NCBI RefSeq assembly: GCF_018309085.1
Contig: NZ_CP070502.1
Coordinates: forward strand, 3,219,001 to 3,283,000
DNA from: Sporosarcina sp. Marseille-Q4063
GTDB taxonomy: Bacteria > Bacillota > Bacilli > Bacillales_A > Planococcaceae
Direction: 5' to 3'
DNA length: 64,000 nucleotides
The position numbers and the translations under genes are program-made. Below the pieces are notes generated by a model. It was given only the letters and a program-made list of their open reading frames with translations. It searched no databases and had not been told where the DNA came from. Numbering within the stretch: the first letter of the stretch is position 1; every line of letters starts with the position of its first letter. Of the stretch, positions 51,839 through 60,514 are shown piece by piece.

Positions 51839-52228
51839 ATGGAAAAGAACGAAAGATACGCAGCAGGATTAAAAGTAATGGAAGAATTATTTTCCGAGGA
51901 AGTACGAGGCGGCATGGGGCAAATGAAAGAAGTTTCCCCTGACCTTTGGGAATTGATCGTCTCCTTTGGTTTTGGAGACTTGTATGCTAGAAATACGCTT
52001 TCCCTCTCTCAACGGGAAATCATCACGCTCACCACACTCATCACGCAAGGCGCTTTCGAACAGCTCAAAGTTCACTTGCAAGCAGCTCTGAACGTAGGGC
52101 TCTCAAAAGAAGAAATCACCGAAATCATCATCCATTGTGCTGGATATGTAGGGTTTCCAAAAGCTGTTCAAGCAATGGGAATCGCCGATGAGATTTTCAA
52201 GGAGAACGAGAAGGCGTCTGAGAACTAG
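51839..52228 (+). CDS. Carboxymuconolactone decarboxylase (CMD/AhpD-like) family protein
   Basis: Small all-helical CMD protein, 129 aa: YARNTLSLSQREIITLTTLITQG, HLQAALNVGLSKEEITEIIIHCAGYVGFPKAVQAM, the gamma-carboxymuconolactone decarboxylase pattern. Only one Cys (IIHCAGY) is present, so AhpD-type CxxC peroxidase chemistry is unlikely. ATG 51839 follows GGGGAGG; it lies 1 bp after the stop of the ThDP gene, so coupled. Its TAG stop uses the first G of element copy 14. Role with the ThDP enzyme not known. Confidence 0.83.
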   Translation: MEKNERYAAGLKVMEELFSEEVRGGMGQMKEVSPDLWELIVSFGFGDLYARNTLSLSQREIITLTTLITQGAFEQLKVHLQAALNVGLSKEEITEIIIHCAGYVGFPKAVQAMGIADEIFKENEKASEN

Positions 52229-52373
52229 GTACCTGTGCAACACACAATTCAGGTAATACACTACAATTGCATAAAATAAAAAGGGGGTATCGACAATATG
52301 CACTTTGTCGATACCCCTTTTGGTTTTTTATCCAAATTCGTGAATTGTCATAATTGCACCTTGCACAGGTACC
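52228..52373 (+). repeat. GGTACC element copy 14, abutting a stop codon
   Basis: Full length, subtype GTGCAACACAC. The stem GGGGTATCGAC / GTCGATACCCC is fully paired. Its first G completes the CMD stop. A GGTACCTCTCAC unit is repeated on the right (52368 and 52381). Confidence 0.94.
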
Positions 52374-52463
52374 TCTCACCGGTACCTCTCACTATCCACC
52401 CAAGACAAACACACAACCCCTTATTTTCACATAAAGTAGGAATAGGAGAGGGGGATTTATATT

Positions 52464-53561
52464 TTGAAAAAAGAACAAGCTTCATTATCTAAGAAAAAGA
52501 ATGCGAGAGAAAAATGGCAACCATTTGAAGTGTTTGGAATACTCCTAGTTGCTGGGTCATTACTGGTCCTAATTTTCGACCCTAATTCATTGGCAAACTT
52601 CTTTAATGTAGTTATCGCAGAAGTAAAACCAATCGTCGTGGATGTCTTTTTAACGAGTGAAGTTGGAATTGCTATCATTATTAGTGTGATTTTTGGTCGT
52701 ATTTTGGAACGATTAGGATTCACAGACGGGTTAATTCGAATTTTTGTCCCCGTAATGAAATGGCTGAACATTAATCCTTCTGTTATCGTACCGAGTGCAT
52801 ATAATATTCTCGGTGATATTAATGCCGCCGGGAAAATAGCGGGTCCCATTTTGGTGAAAGCGAAAGCGACCAAAGCCGAACAAAAAATAGCGGTCGCCAC
52901 GATGATTCAATCGCCGCAATCTTTCGCAACGCTCGTGTTAGGTCTCATTGCATTAGCGGTTTTCAATATCAATGCATTTCCACTTATATTCTTCGCAATA
53001 TTTCTGCCGATTATCGTTGTTCCTTACCTATTATCTATTACAATATACCGAGATACAAAGCGTGTTGCATTAGAAGAGTTGCCTCGTTTTACACCAAAAA
53101 CAAACTTCCTGCAAACAATATTCTCTTCATCAAAAGAAGGTGCCGAGTTACTCTTCTTAATTATCATCCCGGCAGTAGCGGCGGTGTTTTTCTTCATCGG
53201 TGCTTTGAAATTCTTTGGGGCTTGGGATGCAATTCAATCCGGCTTAACAACGGTATTAACCTTAATGAGCATTGAACCATCCACTGGAATTGTGTCAATA
53301 CTTGCCGCCCCTACACTTGCGGTCGCGCAATTATCCGAACTGGCGAGTACCGTGGATCCAGCCCTAATTGTAGGTTCATTCGTGTTAGCGAATTCCGGTT
53401 TGCCGTTGTCGGTCATTTTTGGTCAAGTGCCTGCAACCTGGGCAGAATCATCTAATTTAAATGAAAAGGAAGTTGTTAAAGCAGCCATCGTCGGAATGAT
53501 CATCCGATTTGCAACTGCTTGGGCACTAGCAATTATCTTAACGCCATTCCTGGTGAATTAA
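52464..53561 (+). CDS. Nucleoside-recognition (Gate) domain membrane protein
   Basis: Integral membrane protein of 365 aa with about 9 hydrophobic segments. GRILERLGFTDGLIRIFVPVMKWL, NILGDINAAGKIAGPILVKAKA and VGSFVLANSGLPLSVIFGQVPATWAE place it in the Gate/nucleoside-recognition domain group, resembling spore protein and transporter relatives. A basic N-terminus (KKEQASLSKKKNAREK) faces the cytoplasm. TTG start 52464 follows GAGGGGG. The amidohydrolase ATG abuts its stop, so the two work together; uptake or export of the amidohydrolase's substrate is the natural inference. Confidence 0.75.
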   Translation: MKKEQASLSKKKNAREKWQPFEVFGILLVAGSLLVLIFDPNSLANFFNVVIAEVKPIVVDVFLTSEVGIAIIISVIFGRILERLGFTDGLIRIFVPVMKWLNINPSVIVPSAYNILGDINAAGKIAGPILVKAKATKAEQKIAVATMIQSPQSFATLVLGLIALAVFNINAFPLIFFAIFLPIIVVPYLLSITIYRDTKRVALEELPRFTPKTNFLQTIFSSSKEGAELLFLIIIPAVAAVFFFIGALKFFGAWDAIQSGLTTVLTLMSIEPSTGIVSILAAPTLAVAQLSELASTVDPALIVGSFVLANSGLPLSVIFGQVPATWAESSNLNEKEVVKAAIVGMIIRFATAWALAIILTPFLVN

Positions 53562-54791
53562 ATGAAGGAAAAATTTATAATTAGAGGGAAAAGGATTGTC
53601 ACAGTAAGTCAATTAGGGACAGTAGAAAATGGCGCTGTCGTTGTCGAAGACGGAAAAATCATTGATGTAGGCACTTGGGATAACCTGAAGAAACAATATC
53701 CTGCTATAAAGTACATCGATTGCTCGGATTTCGTCATAACGCCTTCGTTAATTGATTGCCACACGCATTTATTGGAATTCGCACCGACCTCACTCTATCC
53801 AGATGCGCCCATTAATCACTTCGTCGCGGGAAAAGAACTTCTTTTCGGTGCACTATCATCGGGGATCACTGCGCTTGGTGAACAAATCTGTGGCCATCCA
53901 CAATGTGATTTTTCGGTGACTGATTATCGAAGAGCGGTTGAAGATATGCCGATTGATATTTCATTTGCTACGACAAGCATTTCAATCGGTTTTGACGAAT
54001 TAACCCATTTTAGCGCACTGACTCAATCGAAAAGCATAGACAGAAAAACGTTGAATGATTTGTCGTTAGTACGATTGATCGCACAAGCAAGCGATTATCC
54101 GGGTGAAAATATATTTATCAACGCAACCCCAGCTAACTTTACTGCGAATGAAGTGCCGAGAGCTGGAGAAATTATTTATTCAATAGAAGAATTGAAGAAA
54201 ATCGTAGACATTTATCATCAGTCTGGGAAACAAGTAGGCACACATGTCGCCGGCGCCGAAGCCATCGACATGGCATTGGAAGCGGGATTCGATGTTTTAC
54301 ACCATGCGCACGGCATTTCAGACGCCTTAATCGAAAAAGCTTCAGAGCAAAAAGTGAAAGTTGTAGCGACACCAATCGGGGGAACTCACCTCATGCCAAA
54401 CTCGCCCGAAGATATATTGAAGTTAATGGACAATAAAATTCCTGTATCGATTTCCACGGACGCTTATTTACCGCCATTTCAAGGCGCCACATGGTTGCCT
54501 TTTAATGACAGTGAATTAAAAGGACCCAACGTACTCATGTCAATCGCCCAACCAGCCATGCAACTCTTAAAAAAGCACCATTACACCGACAACGAAATTC
54601 TAGCTTTACTCACAGCAAATCCCGCACAAATCCTAGGAAAAGAAAAGCAGTTCGGGAAAATAGAAATAGGAATGGATGCAAATTTTTTAGTAGCAGAAGG
54701 AATCCCAGGCCTAGAAATTACCGACGTTAAGAAGATCAAGAAAGTGTTCTATAAGGGGCGGCAAGTCGTGAATCGGCTTAAAATTTTTTAG
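53562..54791 (+). CDS. Metal-dependent amidohydrolase (imidazolonepropionase-like)
   Basis: TIM-barrel amidohydrolase of 409 aa. Metal ligands: DCHTHLL near residue 67, His in VGTHVAGAEA, His-His in VLHHAHG, and Asp in ISTDAYLPP, followed by the C-terminal beta-sandwich (FGKIEIGMDANFLVAEG). It belongs to the imidazolonepropionase/prolidase-like branch, hydrolysing a cyclic amide or peptide-like bond. It directly follows the Gate-domain gene and ends at element copy 15, whose first G is the last base of its TAG stop. No hut genes adjoin it, so a histidine pathway role is unsupported. Confidence 0.85.
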   Translation: MKEKFIIRGKRIVTVSQLGTVENGAVVVEDGKIIDVGTWDNLKKQYPAIKYIDCSDFVITPSLIDCHTHLLEFAPTSLYPDAPINHFVAGKELLFGALSSGITALGEQICGHPQCDFSVTDYRRAVEDMPIDISFATTSISIGFDELTHFSALTQSKSIDRKTLNDLSLVRLIAQASDYPGENIFINATPANFTANEVPRAGEIIYSIEELKKIVDIYHQSGKQVGTHVAGAEAIDMALEAGFDVLHHAHGISDALIEKASEQKVKVVATPIGGTHLMPNSPEDILKLMDNKIPVSISTDAYLPPFQGATWLPFNDSELKGPNVLMSIAQPAMQLLKKHHYTDNEILALLTANPAQILGKEKQFGKIEIGMDANFLVAEGIPGLEITDVKKIKKVFYKGRQVVNRLKIF

Positions 54792-54936
54792 GTACCTGTG
54801 CAAGACACTATTCAGATTATACACTACAATTGCATAAAGCGAAAAGGGGATATCGACTATATAACACTTTGTCGATATCCCCTTGATTATTTATCCATAG
54901 TCGTGAATTGTCATAATTGCACCGTGCACAGGTACC
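54791..54936 (+). repeat. GGTACC element copy 15, abutting a stop codon
   Basis: Full length; stem GGGGATATCGAC / GTCGATATCCCC fully paired; right end variant CCGTGCACAGG. Decayed GGTACCCC and GTTACCTCC units follow. Confidence 0.94.
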
Positions 54937-54975
54937 TCCAAAGGGTACCCCAAAGCAGTTACCTCCGACATTACA

Positions 54976-55842
54976 TTACAAGATAAATTCCATTTCTTCT
55001 TCTGCAATATGAAATCCTTTAGACTCTATATGATTTCGTATGTGAAGATCGGAATCGATGGCTGGATTGGAATGATTTAGGTGGGTGAAATAAATCTCAG
55101 TCTGTCCCACTAAGCCTTGCAACCTATCCATCGTTTCGACGATAAGTGGATGTGGAATTTCACGATAGTCACGACCGATTTTCTCAAGATCCGACGTTGA
55201 ATGAAACGTGCCGTCGAGTAAACAAATGTCGGCCTCTTCACAGGCCTTATAAATGTCTTGATTCCATTCATTCCAACGGTCGATATCTGGAATATAAAGT
55301 ACTTTCTTGTTGGGGCCTTCAATCCAGTAAGCGAACGTTTCCGAAAATTCATTTCGATGCGGAACTTCGACAGGTCGGATTGTGACGAGCGAGGAAATCG
55401 GAATTTTTTGTCCCTCTTTTATTTCTTGTATATCTATATTTCCTAGCTCTGTCAATAAACTCCACGGAGCTTGTTCCTCCAATAATCGTTTCATTTTCTT
55501 CCCCGCCATTACGGGTACGCCATTTGCGCCAATTGCTTCCCGCCCTAATAATAACAGACCCGGATAATGACCAAAATGGGCATGCGTCAAAAAGATGCTT
55601 TCCATTAATCGACCTTGCATATCGTATTTGATTTGCAATCTTGCCATTTGTTCTTTCAAGTCAGGCGTAGCATCAATTAAATGCCAAGTCTTTTCTTCAG
55701 GTACAACAACTGCCAAGGAAGCGGCAAGACGTCTAAACCGTGGATATTCCAGCGCTTCTGCACAGTTTTTGCAGAAACAATTTGGATGTGGAAGCCCTGC
55801 ATCTTGTGCGGTGCCTAACACATTCAAAATGACTTTTTTCAT
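54976..55842 (-). CDS. PqqB-like metallo-beta-lactamase-fold hydrolase
   Basis: MBL-fold protein of 288 aa. The N-terminus LNVLGTAQDAGLPHPNCFCKNC parallels PqqB, including the Cys cluster CFCKNC; the metal motif is THAHFGHYPGL, HxHxGH in place of HxHxDH, so one metal ligand is changed, as in PqqB. LLDGTFHS and YFTHLNHSNP follow. No other pqq genes are present, so PQQ synthesis is not implied; Bacillales carry such genes as stand-alone hydrolases. AAAGGAG precedes ATG 55842. It converges on the amidohydrolase gene and shares a strand with nhaC upstream. Confidence 0.8.
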   Translation of the reverse strand: MKKVILNVLGTAQDAGLPHPNCFCKNCAEALEYPRFRRLAASLAVVVPEEKTWHLIDATPDLKEQMARLQIKYDMQGRLMESIFLTHAHFGHYPGLLLLGREAIGANGVPVMAGKKMKRLLEEQAPWSLLTELGNIDIQEIKEGQKIPISSLVTIRPVEVPHRNEFSETFAYWIEGPNKKVLYIPDIDRWNEWNQDIYKACEEADICLLDGTFHSTSDLEKIGRDYREIPHPLIVETMDRLQGLVGQTEIYFTHLNHSNPAIDSDLHIRNHIESKGFHIAEEEMEFIL

Positions 55843-55865
55843 AGAGGGATTTCTCCTTTAATACT

Positions 55866-57254
55866 TTATGTATTGTTATTATAATGCTTTTTTGTAATCG
55901 TCCATCCTGTGAATCCAAATAAAATATTGATTAGCGGGACTAGGAATGCGAAAAAAGTATATGGAATAAACTCTCCAGGGCTCACACCAAGTACGCTAAC
56001 TGCAAAAACGACAGGGACACTCCAAGGGACAAGGTTGATACCGACTGTTCCCGCCGCTTCGACACAACGTGAAAGGTTTTTTGTATCCAGATTCATCGAT
56101 TTATACTTACTGACGAATGTTCTTGCTGGTAAAATGATTGCTAAAAATTGTGCGCCACTCGCAAATGCGATGACAAATGTTGCTAGAATTGTTGAACTGA
56201 TTAATGTTCCAGCCGTCTGGACTTTCGACATCATTTTCCGCGTTAACACATCAAAAGACCCTGTTTCTTCTAAAACGCCGCCAAGAGCTGTGGCGATGAC
56301 CAACAGCCCAACTGTCCCTAACATTGAAACTAATCCTCCGTGATTTAACAACGAATCAACTGCATCTACGCCGGAATTAATAGAAAAGCCACTTTGCATC
56401 ATTTTAACAACAGTAGAAACAGATCCGCCTTGAACCAAGACGGCAAGCACTGCTCCTAACAAGCCGACGCTCATTAATGCGGGAATTGCCGGGGTGCGCC
56501 TAATCATCAGAAAAATTGTAAAGATAGGCATAAGCAGTAATAGTGGATGAATGACAAATACGTCACTCAATCCTATTTTGATTGTATTGATAGCGTCCGA
56601 ATCAACAATATGAGTGGTCAAAATTCTATTACCAACAATCCAATACAAGATAATTGAAAGAAAAAATGCAGGAATTGTATCCCAAAGCATATGTTTGATA
56701 TGACTAAATAAATCCGTTTCAGCCATTACTGGTGCAATATTTGTCGTATCCGATAATGGAGATAATTTATCGCCAAAGTAAGCACCTGAAATAACAGCGC
56801 CCGCAACAAGTCCCGAAGGAAATCCAAGTCCTTCACCAATGACCATAAACGCAAGCCCAATTGTCGCAATTGAAGTGAAGGAACTTCCTAATGTGATGGA
56901 AACAATTCCGGTAACAAGTGCTACAAGCGGCACGAACATCGCGGGTGAGATAATCATGAGTCCATAGTAAATCATTGTCGGGATAACCCCGCTTCCAATC
57001 CAAGTTCCCACGATGATTCCGATAATAAGTAAAATAAAAACAGCGGGTAGGGCCCTAGCCACGCCTCCGACCATCATTCTCTGTACTTCATCCCAAGTCC
57101 AACCACAAACTACTGCGATAATTGCCGCTGCGATTACACCAATCAAAAGAGGAATATGCATCCCAGCTTCCCAAATGAAAATGGATAAAGCAGCAGCTAA
57201 AATTAAGGTGAAGATTGGGATAATCGATAATCCAAATGAAACTTCTCTTTTCAA
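55866..57254 (-). CDS. nhaC: Na+/H+ antiporter NhaC family
   Basis: Membrane antiporter of 462 aa, about 11-12 hydrophobic segments. NhaC blocks: VFILLIIGIIVGTWIGSGVIPTMIYYG, LGSSFTSIATIGLAFMVIG, GAVISGAYFGDKLSPLSDTTNIAP with its acidic transport residues, and GTVGINLVPWSVPVVF. The only usable in-frame start is TTG 57254, with no clear ribosome site; a GGGGAGG lies ~50 bp further upstream in a different frame, so a 5' sequencing error or frameshift near 57260-57290 is possible. NhaC-family members may also carry lactate/malate. The next gene, 24 bp on, is the PqqB-like hydrolase. Confidence 0.87.
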   Translation of the reverse strand: MKREVSFGLSIIPIFTLILAAALSIFIWEAGMHIPLLIGVIAAAIIAVVCGWTWDEVQRMMVGGVARALPAVFILLIIGIIVGTWIGSGVIPTMIYYGLMIISPAMFVPLVALVTGIVSITLGSSFTSIATIGLAFMVIGEGLGFPSGLVAGAVISGAYFGDKLSPLSDTTNIAPVMAETDLFSHIKHMLWDTIPAFFLSIILYWIVGNRILTTHIVDSDAINTIKIGLSDVFVIHPLLLLMPIFTIFLMIRRTPAIPALMSVGLLGAVLAVLVQGGSVSTVVKMMQSGFSINSGVDAVDSLLNHGGLVSMLGTVGLLVIATALGGVLEETGSFDVLTRKMMSKVQTAGTLISSTILATFVIAFASGAQFLAIILPARTFVSKYKSMNLDTKNLSRCVEAAGTVGINLVPWSVPVVFAVSVLGVSPGEFIPYTFFAFLVPLINILFGFTGWTITKKHYNNNT

Positions 57255-57409
57255 TTGTATTGCGCACGAGAATGATATTGGTATAAGCCAAGATTCTCCG
57301 TACTTCCTCCCCTCAAAATTATGTATTAATATGCTAGACTATCACTCAATTCAAATAAGTGCAACATCATTTAAGTGCAAGAATTTTAATTTTTTAGGTA
57401 CCCTTTTTA

Positions 57410-57555
57410 GGTACCTGTGCAAGACACTATTCAATTAATACACTACAATTGCATAATAAGAGAAGGGGACATCGACTGTATAACGCTTTGTCGATATCCC
57501 CTTGATTATTTATCCAAATTCTCGAATTGTCATAATTGCACCGTGCACAGGTACC
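57410..57555 (+). repeat. GGTACC element copy 16
   Basis: Full length, between the start of nhaC and the end of the DUF2628 gene, again in + orientation. The stem GGGGACATCGAC / GTCGATATCCCC has one mismatch; right end CCGTGCACAGG. TTTTTAGGTACC is duplicated on its left (57391-57415). The rest of 57255-57622 shows no gene. Confidence 0.93.
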
Positions 57556-57588
57556 TCCGAGGGGTAGCTTCGATGAAGAAAAGTGAAA

Positions 57589-57612
57589 AGGAAGCCGACA
57601 AAGTCGGCTTCC
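57589..57612 (-). terminator. Terminator of the DUF2628-like gene
   Basis: On the minus strand GGAAGCCGAC TTT GTCGGCTTCC is followed by TTTTC. A CTTCTTTT run on the other side makes it usable in both directions. Confidence 0.8.
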
Positions 57613-57622
57613 TTCTTTTACA

Positions 57623-58162
57623 TTATAAACCTGTAAAAAGGTATGCTAGAATTTCCAGTGCGATACTGATTAAAATATAACCAATAAATAGCAGGACGGC
57701 TATCCAAAACCCGCCCCAACTGGTGCCACCACGTTGTTTGACTTTCTCCAAAAGTTGATCACCTGAGTATTCCGTTTGCAACTTTTCGATTTCTTTTTGT
57801 GCATGGTTCTTGTACATCCCATTTCCACCTATGCCCAATGCCACTGCTACACCCAAACCAATATAGTTATTAATATAACCCCCATCAATTCCAGTGAACA
57901 AGATGACGACATCTAGTGCAATAAATATCAATAATATGTAAGCTATAACCTTGTACATTTTTCGATAGCCTAGCCAAAAAAAAGTAGCGAAAACTGCAGC
58001 CCAATTAATGGGTCTCCGATTGTCAGGTTGCCATTTCCTGAAATAATACGACTGTTTCTTTACCCCTACAAATGCTTTCAACAGATCGTCATTCTGCACA
58101 TTTTCAGGATCTTGATGTTGTTCGAGTTCATTTGAATACATAGATTTCGTCAAGTTTTTCAT
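57623..58162 (-). CDS. DUF2628-like small membrane protein
   Basis: Protein of 179 aa with a soluble N-terminus (~1-45) and then three to four hydrophobic segments (~52-70, 74-92, 98-116, 150-175). FVGVKKQSYYFRKWQ and NWAAVFATFFWLGYRKMY are the pattern of DUF2628 proteins. ATG 58162 lies too close to GAAGGG (1-2 bp); TTG 58153 or ATG 58141 may be the real start. It stands alone between element copies 16 and 17. Function unknown. Confidence 0.7.
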   Translation of the reverse strand: MKNLTKSMYSNELEQHQDPENVQNDDLLKAFVGVKKQSYYFRKWQPDNRRPINWAAVFATFFWLGYRKMYKVIAYILLIFIALDVVILFTGIDGGYINNYIGLGVAVALGIGGNGMYKNHAQKEIEKLQTEYSGDQLLEKVKQRGGTSWGGFWIAVLLFIGYILISIALEILAYLFTGL

Positions 58163-58251
58163 TCCCTTCTAATCTATAAGCCTATTATAGCCCAATTAAT
58201 AGGATATAGGTAATAACTGCCAAATGACTGCATGTATCTTCGAAGTTTTTA

Positions 58252-58397
58252 GGTACCTGTGCAAGAAACTATTCCAACAATACACTACAATTGCATAAAA
58301 CCAAAAAGGGGATACCGACATATAAAGCTTTGTCGATATCCCCTTGACTATTTATCCGAATTCATGAATTGTTATAATTGCGCCTTGCACAGGTACC
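58252..58397 (+). repeat. GGTACC element copy 17
   Basis: Full length, subtype AGAAACTATTCCAACAATACACT, the only such copy in this half of the window. The stem GGGGATACCGAC / GTCGATATCCCC has one mismatch. Confidence 0.93.
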
Positions 58398-58412
58398 TCA
58401 TAAAAACCCCTG

Positions 58413-58967
58413 TTAAACACTAGATGATTGATCCGTAAAAGCTAACTGCACAATATAAATAACCATCCCTGCAGTGAGGACCAAAAATCCCCACCCAAGC
58501 ATTTTCTGTTCCAACTCCAAGTAGTTATTACACAGTTGGATCGGTGAGTCTACATACAACCAGCCCATTAGGCCGAACATGGAAATGTAATTCAAAAAGA
58601 TGAAACTTTTCCCGGTTATTTGTAGTTTACTCCAGCTATCTCGTAATGCCAGCCCTGCAATCGGAAGCCCTATGAATTTAAATAGCTGTATATACCAAAT
58701 GGTCAACGCTTCATCCATCACCCGTGGAAGCATCCAATACATCGTTATGATCACAAACACTAAAATACCAGGGATTCCATTGTCATTCCATTTCTCAAAA
58801 AAGGATTGAAATCTTTCCACCAAAAACTGACCCATTAACCACCCAGCAATTACGAGCAAAGGAATTTGAACCAGCATATGCAAAATCATAATGGATTCTA
58901 CTAAAGATATGAGAGAGGGGATGCCAAGTATAACAAACAAAACAACCCCGATCATCGTTTGTTTCAT
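58413..58967 (-). CDS. Multi-pass membrane protein of the ba3 oxidase operon
   Basis: Hydrophobic protein of 184 aa with about six predicted segments (GVVLFVILGIPSLISL, MLVQIPLLVIAGWLMG, GIPGILVFVIITMYWMLP, then LFKFIGLPIAGLAL, FIFLNYISMFGLMGWLY and LGWGFLVLTAGMVIYIVQLAF). I do not recognise a family. It follows the cytochrome oxidase subunit genes by 36 bp on the same strand, so an accessory or assembly role is plausible. Start ATG 58967 is set by GGGGGGTTCAGG upstream; the ATG at 58988 has no site. Confidence 0.65.
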   Translation of the reverse strand: MKQTMIGVVLFVILGIPSLISLVESIMILHMLVQIPLLVIAGWLMGQFLVERFQSFFEKWNDNGIPGILVFVIITMYWMLPRVMDEALTIWYIQLFKFIGLPIAGLALRDSWSKLQITGKSFIFLNYISMFGLMGWLYVDSPIQLCNNYLELEQKMLGWGFLVLTAGMVIYIVQLAFTDQSSSV

Positions 58968-59003
58968 ATCCTGAACCCCCCAATTCATTTCTATGTCATG
59001 ATT

Positions 59004-60496
59004 TTAAGCCGCGTCTGCTTGTTGCTTCTTTCTGCTAACGGCTGTTGTTGTTTTGCTTCTATTTCTTGCAAAAACATAGCGAACAAAGTGAATGACAAAT
59101 ATTGAAATACCAACTACAACGAACACGCCTGTGATTGCTCCCACTTGAGCAGGTCCCATCCACTCAGGCAGATGTGTTGCAAAGCGTCTTGGTGTACTAA
59201 TCGCGCCCGAAATAAGGAATGATACACAAACACCAAACATCGACAACGAATAGAGGATGAATGCAAATTTATCCAAGCCATTTGTTTTTAGTGGACTATC
59301 ATTTTTGGCAATGAAATACATAAAGCCGAACATCATCGCAATCACACCGAGCCCCATATACATATGGAAATGCCCGGGTACCCATTTCGTATTGTGCATG
59401 ACGTGATTGACAACAATCGCTGAGTCAACCATTGCAGGAATGACGCCAGCCGTCCAACCGAACATCGATAAAAAGATTAGCGCTGAACCCATATCCCATT
59501 TGATGCCCGATTTATAAACTATCATCAATGCGCCATAAGCTGTAATTATTAATACAGGCAAACCATTCGCATACGATAAAACCTGCCCGAGAATTAAAAT
59601 CCATTTAGGCATCACGCTATCCATCAGAAGATGGTGAGGATAGACGATCATTGTAAATAGTGTTGACATTGTCCACGCAATCAAAAATGGTTTATTCGCC
59701 TTCCAAGGTCGGCCCGTTTTGCGTGATAAAATTTCATAAACCGCGATAACAGCCATATAAATCGTGGCGTTCGCAAAAATATGTCCGAATGCGTACGTTA
59801 AGTTTTTAGCCAACAACGGGTTAAATGTAAACGCAGGGTTAACGACACTGATCATGTTGACAATAAGCACAGTCGCTCCAGCAGTCAACGCCGATATATT
59901 GACAATTGTTACCATCGTACTCGCCACGACTGTTGTCGGCGGTGCATCTTCCACTGCTTTTTTTCCAGAAAGAACGTCCCAGCCGAGTCCTTTTCCAAGA
60001 CTTCCATACTTTTTAATAATCGCTCGACCCGTATCAATATAAAGTAATAGGAAGCCAACACCCAAAATTAGCATGCCTCCTAGATAAAGCAGAGCACCTG
60101 TCGTACCCCAAGCGCCACCTGATAATGCGGGAGCGGATACAAAAATGTCCATGAGCTGGCATACTCAAATGAGAATATCCCAATAACTGTCATTAAGAAT
60201 CCTGTTAAAAATAATATTAAATTAAGATTAAATATCTTCTTGGATAAATCAACATAGTGACTAAGAAAATACCACATGATTGCAGACGTCGCTAGCGCCG
60301 ATGCGCCAATCATAGCCGTACCATGTATCGTTAGAAATTGATAAAAGGCCGCTGCTTGTAATTCAATAAAACCACCCTGTGCTGCCAACATCAACACACC
60401 AAAAATCATCGCCGCAATGACAACGACGCCAGCAATAATCATTTGTGTCACAACTTTATCGTCTCTTGATTTTAAAGGCATATATTTACTAATCAT
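59004..60496 (-). pseudogene. Cytochrome c oxidase subunit I (ba3-type), split by a -1 frameshift
   Basis: Catalytic heme-copper subunit of a ba3-like terminal oxidase. The 5' part (60496 down to ~60130, MISKYMPLK.. to TFLYPLP) and the 3' part (to 59004, from PALSGGAWG) are in different frames. Joining them by one extra base at the GGG (60129-60131; CCC in the coding strand) gives a continuous ~496-aa protein, TFLYPLPALSGGAWG. Heme/copper histidines remain: FLTIHGTAMIGA, YAFGHIFANATIY, YPHHLLMD and WVPGHFHMYMG. Subunit II is intact and upstream by 18 bp. It may be a true inactivating deletion, a phase-variable C-run, or a sequencing error; no classical slippery heptamer is seen. Confidence 0.85.
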
Positions 60497-60514
60497 TATT
60501 TGTACACTTCCTTT

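Noticed and set aside
54976..55842. PQQ biosynthesis locus
   Set aside because: Only a PqqB-like protein is present; no pqqA, C, D or E.
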